NCBI GenBank assembly: GCA_947174965.1
Contig: CAMWKY010000084.1
Span: forward strand, 1-8,139
Source: an uncultured Ruminococcus sp.
GTDB taxonomy: Bacteria; Bacillota; Clostridia; Oscillospirales; Ruminococcaceae
DNA: 8,139 bases
Direction: 5' to 3'
Positions 6,475-8,139 of the stretch are shown here, piece after piece (position 1 is the stretch's first letter; each line of letters begins with the position of its first letter). The notes under the pieces were generated by a model, which worked only from the letters and a program-made list of their open reading frames with translations, was not told where the DNA came from and ran no database searches. The translations under genes were made by a program, and so were the position numbers.

Positions 6475-7477
6475 CGTTTATCAGCAGTCATTTGATACCG
6501 GAAATTACACAATTGTTGACAGCTATTCAAAAGCACTACGCAGAATAAATGACAACAGCACTGTTCTTTGCAGTATCAGCGGAGGAAGTGACAGCGATAT
6601 TGTTCTCGATATAATTCACAATGTTGATGATTCGGGGAAAGTTACTTACTACTGGATTGATACAGGTTTTGAGTATCAGGCTACCAAAGACCATCTGGAC
6701 TATCTTGAAAATAAGTATGATATACAAATCAAGCGTATCAAACCGAAAAAATCAATTCCTGTCTGCGTTAGTGAGTACGGTGTTCCGTTTGTTTCAAAAT
6801 ATGTTTCGGAACAGATGATGCGGTTGCAGCTACACAAATTTCAATGGGAAGATGAGCCGCTGAAAGTGCTTTTAGAACGTTATCCGAACTGTAAAACTGC
6901 TTTGCAATGGTGGTGTAATGCCTACTATACGGCAGAAAACGGTGTTCAGCAGATGAGCCGATTCTCAATAAACCGCAACAAATGGCTGAAAGAATTTATT
7001 ATGCAGAATCCGCCCGATTTCCCCATATCAAACAAGTGCTGTGAATACGCCAAAAAGAAGCCTGCGAAGCAGTTCATTAAGGAAATGGATGCGGATATTG
7101 AGATTACAGGCATACGCAAGTCCGAAGGCGGCATACGTTCTGCAAATTATAAATCTTGTTTTTCTGAAAGCAAATCCAAAGGCTGTGGTACATATCGCCC
7201 GATATTTTGGTATGCGGACGGTGATAAGCGTGATTATGAGCAGTTTTATGGTGTTAATCACTCACGCTGTTACACGGAATACGGCTTAAAAAGAACTGGC
7301 TGTGTCGGCTGTCCGTTCAATCCACGCATTACTGAGGAACTGGAGATTATTCAAAAATATGAGCCGAAACTGTACACGGCAGCAGTAAATATTTTTGGTA
7401 AATCCTATGAGTATACAAAAAAATACCGTGATTTCGTGAAGATGATGAAATCAAAAGATAAAGAGGGAAATTTATGA
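6464..7477 (+). CDS. PAPS-reductase-family (PP-loop) protein with probable 4Fe-4S site
   Basis: A 337-residue soluble protein. The PP-loop SGGSDSD (residues 39-45) is the ATP/nucleotide-binding signature of the CysH/ATP-pyrophosphatase superfamily. Cysteine pairs C192-C193 and C280-C283 (TGCVGCPF) reproduce the CC...CxxC arrangement that holds a 4Fe-4S cluster in APS reductases. RPIFW (about 244-248) and YGLKRTGC resemble the conserved C-terminal part of the domain. The C-terminal ECGLH-type catalytic cysteine of true sulfonucleotide reductases is absent: the last 50 or so residues contain no Cys. Assimilatory sulfate reduction is therefore unlikely. The same fold occurs in DndC-type DNA phosphorothioation proteins and in tRNA thiolases, so adenylation or sulfur chemistry on nucleic acid is a reasonable guess given the flanking methyltransferase. 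DndA, DndD and DndE partners are not visible. The gene overlaps its neighbours by 11 and 4 bases. Confidence 0.85.
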   Translation: MNIDVYQQSFDTGNYTIVDSYSKALRRINDNSTVLCSISGGSDSDIVLDIIHNVDDSGKVTYYWIDTGFEYQATKDHLDYLENKYDIQIKRIKPKKSIPVCVSEYGVPFVSKYVSEQMMRLQLHKFQWEDEPLKVLLERYPNCKTALQWWCNAYYTAENGVQQMSRFSINRNKWLKEFIMQNPPDFPISNKCCEYAKKKPAKQFIKEMDADIEITGIRKSEGGIRSANYKSCFSESKSKGCGTYRPIFWYADGDKRDYEQFYGVNHSRCYTEYGLKRTGCVGCPFNPRITEELEIIQKYEPKLYTAAVNIFGKSYEYTKKYRDFVKMMKSKDKEGNL

Positions 7478-7770
7478 ATGAAGAAAATTTCAGAGAATGG
7501 CTAAAACAGCGATACAGCCGAAAAGTCGTTAGCGACAACATTTCAAGGCTGAAAAAAATTATCAGGACAATTGCCGATGTTGATGCTGAATACAACAAAG
7601 ACCATTGCCGTTACCTGTTGAGCCTTTTTGATAACCTGGGCGATAATGCTGAAATGAAAAGATTCAACACCAATTTGCCTGTGGGCAGCAGTTCTATCAG
7701 ATGCTACAAGTATGCACTTACCTGTTATATCAGGTTCAGAGAAGAATCGGAGGAAATCGGAAATGATTGA
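7474..7770 (+). CDS. Helical protein resembling a tyrosine-recombinase N-terminal (SAM-like) domain
   Basis: A 98-residue protein with ATG overlapping the previous TGA (ATGA), so it is translationally coupled. The opening FREWLKQRYSRKVVSDNISRLKKI and the later SIRCYKYALTCYIRF (about 75-89) resemble the core-binding SAM-like domain of phage-type integrases. No catalytic recombinase domain follows: the protein stops after the helical bundle. It is therefore not a recombinase but may be a stand-alone DNA-binding domain (inference). Its coupling to the PP-loop gene suggests that the two act together, perhaps with this one giving DNA contact. The resemblance is weak and from pattern only. Confidence 0.68.
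   Translation: MNEENFREWLKQRYSRKVVSDNISRLKKIIRTIADVDAEYNKDHCRYLLSLFDNLGDNAEMKRFNTNLPVGSSSIRCYKYALTCYIRFREESEEIGND
7749..7753 (+). promoter_or_regulatory. Ribosome binding site for the 50-aa membrane peptide
   Basis: GGAGG lies 9 bases before ATG 7763. It selects this start over the upstream in-frame ATG 7712, which lies well inside the preceding gene. Confidence 0.78.
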
Positions 7771-7915
7771 CCCCAGCTTTGCCTACAAGATTATCAGCTT
7801 GATTATGGAATCAAGCGTTTCGGCTCTTGTTGCAGGCTTGCTTATCGGTGGATTTTCGGGTGCTTGTATAATGAAAATCGCAGCAGAAAAAAAAATGACT
7901 GTGGTGAAAATGTAG
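7763..7915 (+). CDS. 50-aa single-pass membrane peptide
   Basis: A short ORF that overlaps the preceding gene by 8 bases. It begins MIDPSFAYKIISLIMESS, continues with a Gly/Ala/Leu-rich membrane helix (about 17-38, SALVAGLLIGGFSGACIMKI) and ends in AAEKKMTVVKM. It has no signal peptidase site and no recognised family. Lys after the helix suggests a cytoplasmic C-terminus. Unlike the peptides at 5169 and 7936 it starts with a polar and amphipathic stretch. The strong ribosome binding site supports real expression. This type of peptide is often missed in annotation. Confidence 0.65.
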   Translation: MIDPSFAYKIISLIMESSVSALVAGLLIGGFSGACIMKIAAEKKMTVVKM

Positions 7916-7935
7916 AGAATTAAGGAGAAATTACT

Positions 7936-8139
7936 ATGAAAATTTCAAAGGCTATCAAGGGAATTATCGGGATTTGTGCGATTTCGGGAATTGCTGTTAT
8001 CGCTTACAAGGTCGGCGAAAATGACGGCAGACAAAAGGAACGTCACCGCAATGATTCGGACAATATCGACTATTACGATGATGATATGGAATACGATGAG
8101 GAAGATGATGGGTGTATCGCTCCTCGCCGTGCTGTGTCT
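7936..8139 (+). CDS. Small single-pass membrane protein, truncated by the window end
   Basis: The frame starts at ATG 7936 with AAGGAG 8 bases upstream and is still open at the right edge (68 residues seen). It has a basic N-terminus (MKISKAIKG), a membrane helix (about 9-24, GIIGICAISGIAVIAY), then KVGENDGRQKERHRND and a strongly acidic Tyr/Asp/Glu stretch (YYDDDMEYDEEDD). The layout of helix, Gly/basic hinge and acidic tail parallels the protein at 4088. No family or function is recognised. Confidence 0.68.
   Translation, partial: MKISKAIKGIIGICAISGIAVIAYKVGENDGRQKERHRNDSDNIDYYDDDMEYDEEDDGCIAPRRAVS

Noticed and set aside
6464..7477. Assignment as CysH, assimilatory PAPS/APS reductase
   Set aside because: The catalytic C-terminal Cys motif is missing and no sulfate-assimilation genes are nearby. 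Only the fold and cluster ligands match.

Overview
The window looks like part of an integrative conjugative element (Tn1549/CTn-like family) from a gut Firmicute, probably a Clostridia/Ruminococcus-type host. This rests on the low-to-moderate GC content, strong GGAGG-type ribosome binding sites and tight head-to-tail packing. It also rests on the recognisable gene run: VirB4-type ATPase, CD1108-type cell-wall hydrolase, DUF4315, DUF4366. The host assignment is inference from gene content, not from a marker gene. Every real gene is on the + strand, no gap exceeds about 35 bases once short genes are called, and I see no RNA gene, CRISPR array, insertion sequence or convincing terminator.

Conjugation part (1-4375). 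The first 164 bases are the C-terminus of a VirB4/TraE-like ATPase. Next comes a large cell-wall-hydrolase gene split into two frames. Its first part (185-1387) encodes a very basic, Lys/Arg-rich cytoplasmic region. Its second part (frame open 1330-2958) encodes the membrane anchor, an aromatic-rich region and an M23-like domain. The second part has no credible start of its own before the membrane segment, so the two ORFs are halves of one protein of about 924 aa, separated by a -1 shift at A-rich tracts. DUF4315 (2973-3272), a secreted, membrane-anchored DUF4366 protein (3253-4074) and a small membrane protein with a heptad stretch (4088-4375) follow.

Accessory part (4394-8139). A cassette begins here: a beta-class DNA methyltransferase with a TTG start (4394-5137), a 48-aa membrane peptide (5169-5315), and a DNMT3-like cytosine-C5 methyltransferase with repeats in its target-recognition region (5293-6474). 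Then come a PP-loop/PAPS-reductase-family protein with a CC...CxxC iron-sulfur ligand pattern but no reductase Cys tail (6464-7477), a 98-aa helical protein resembling an integrase N-terminal domain (7474-7770), a 50-aa membrane peptide (7763-7915), and a further small membrane protein cut by the window end (7936-8139). Five consecutive genes from 5169 to 7915 are joined by four overlaps of 4-23 bases, so they are probably translationally coupled.

Working together (inference): the first part builds the donor-side secretion channel and opens the wall. The second part probably modifies the element's or host's DNA, perhaps to evade restriction after transfer. No restriction endonuclease is visible. 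The PP-loop Fe-S protein placed directly after a C5 methyltransferase is the least explained component and the best candidate for new biology. Short single-pass membrane proteins placed between the soluble enzymes are a second unexplained theme.
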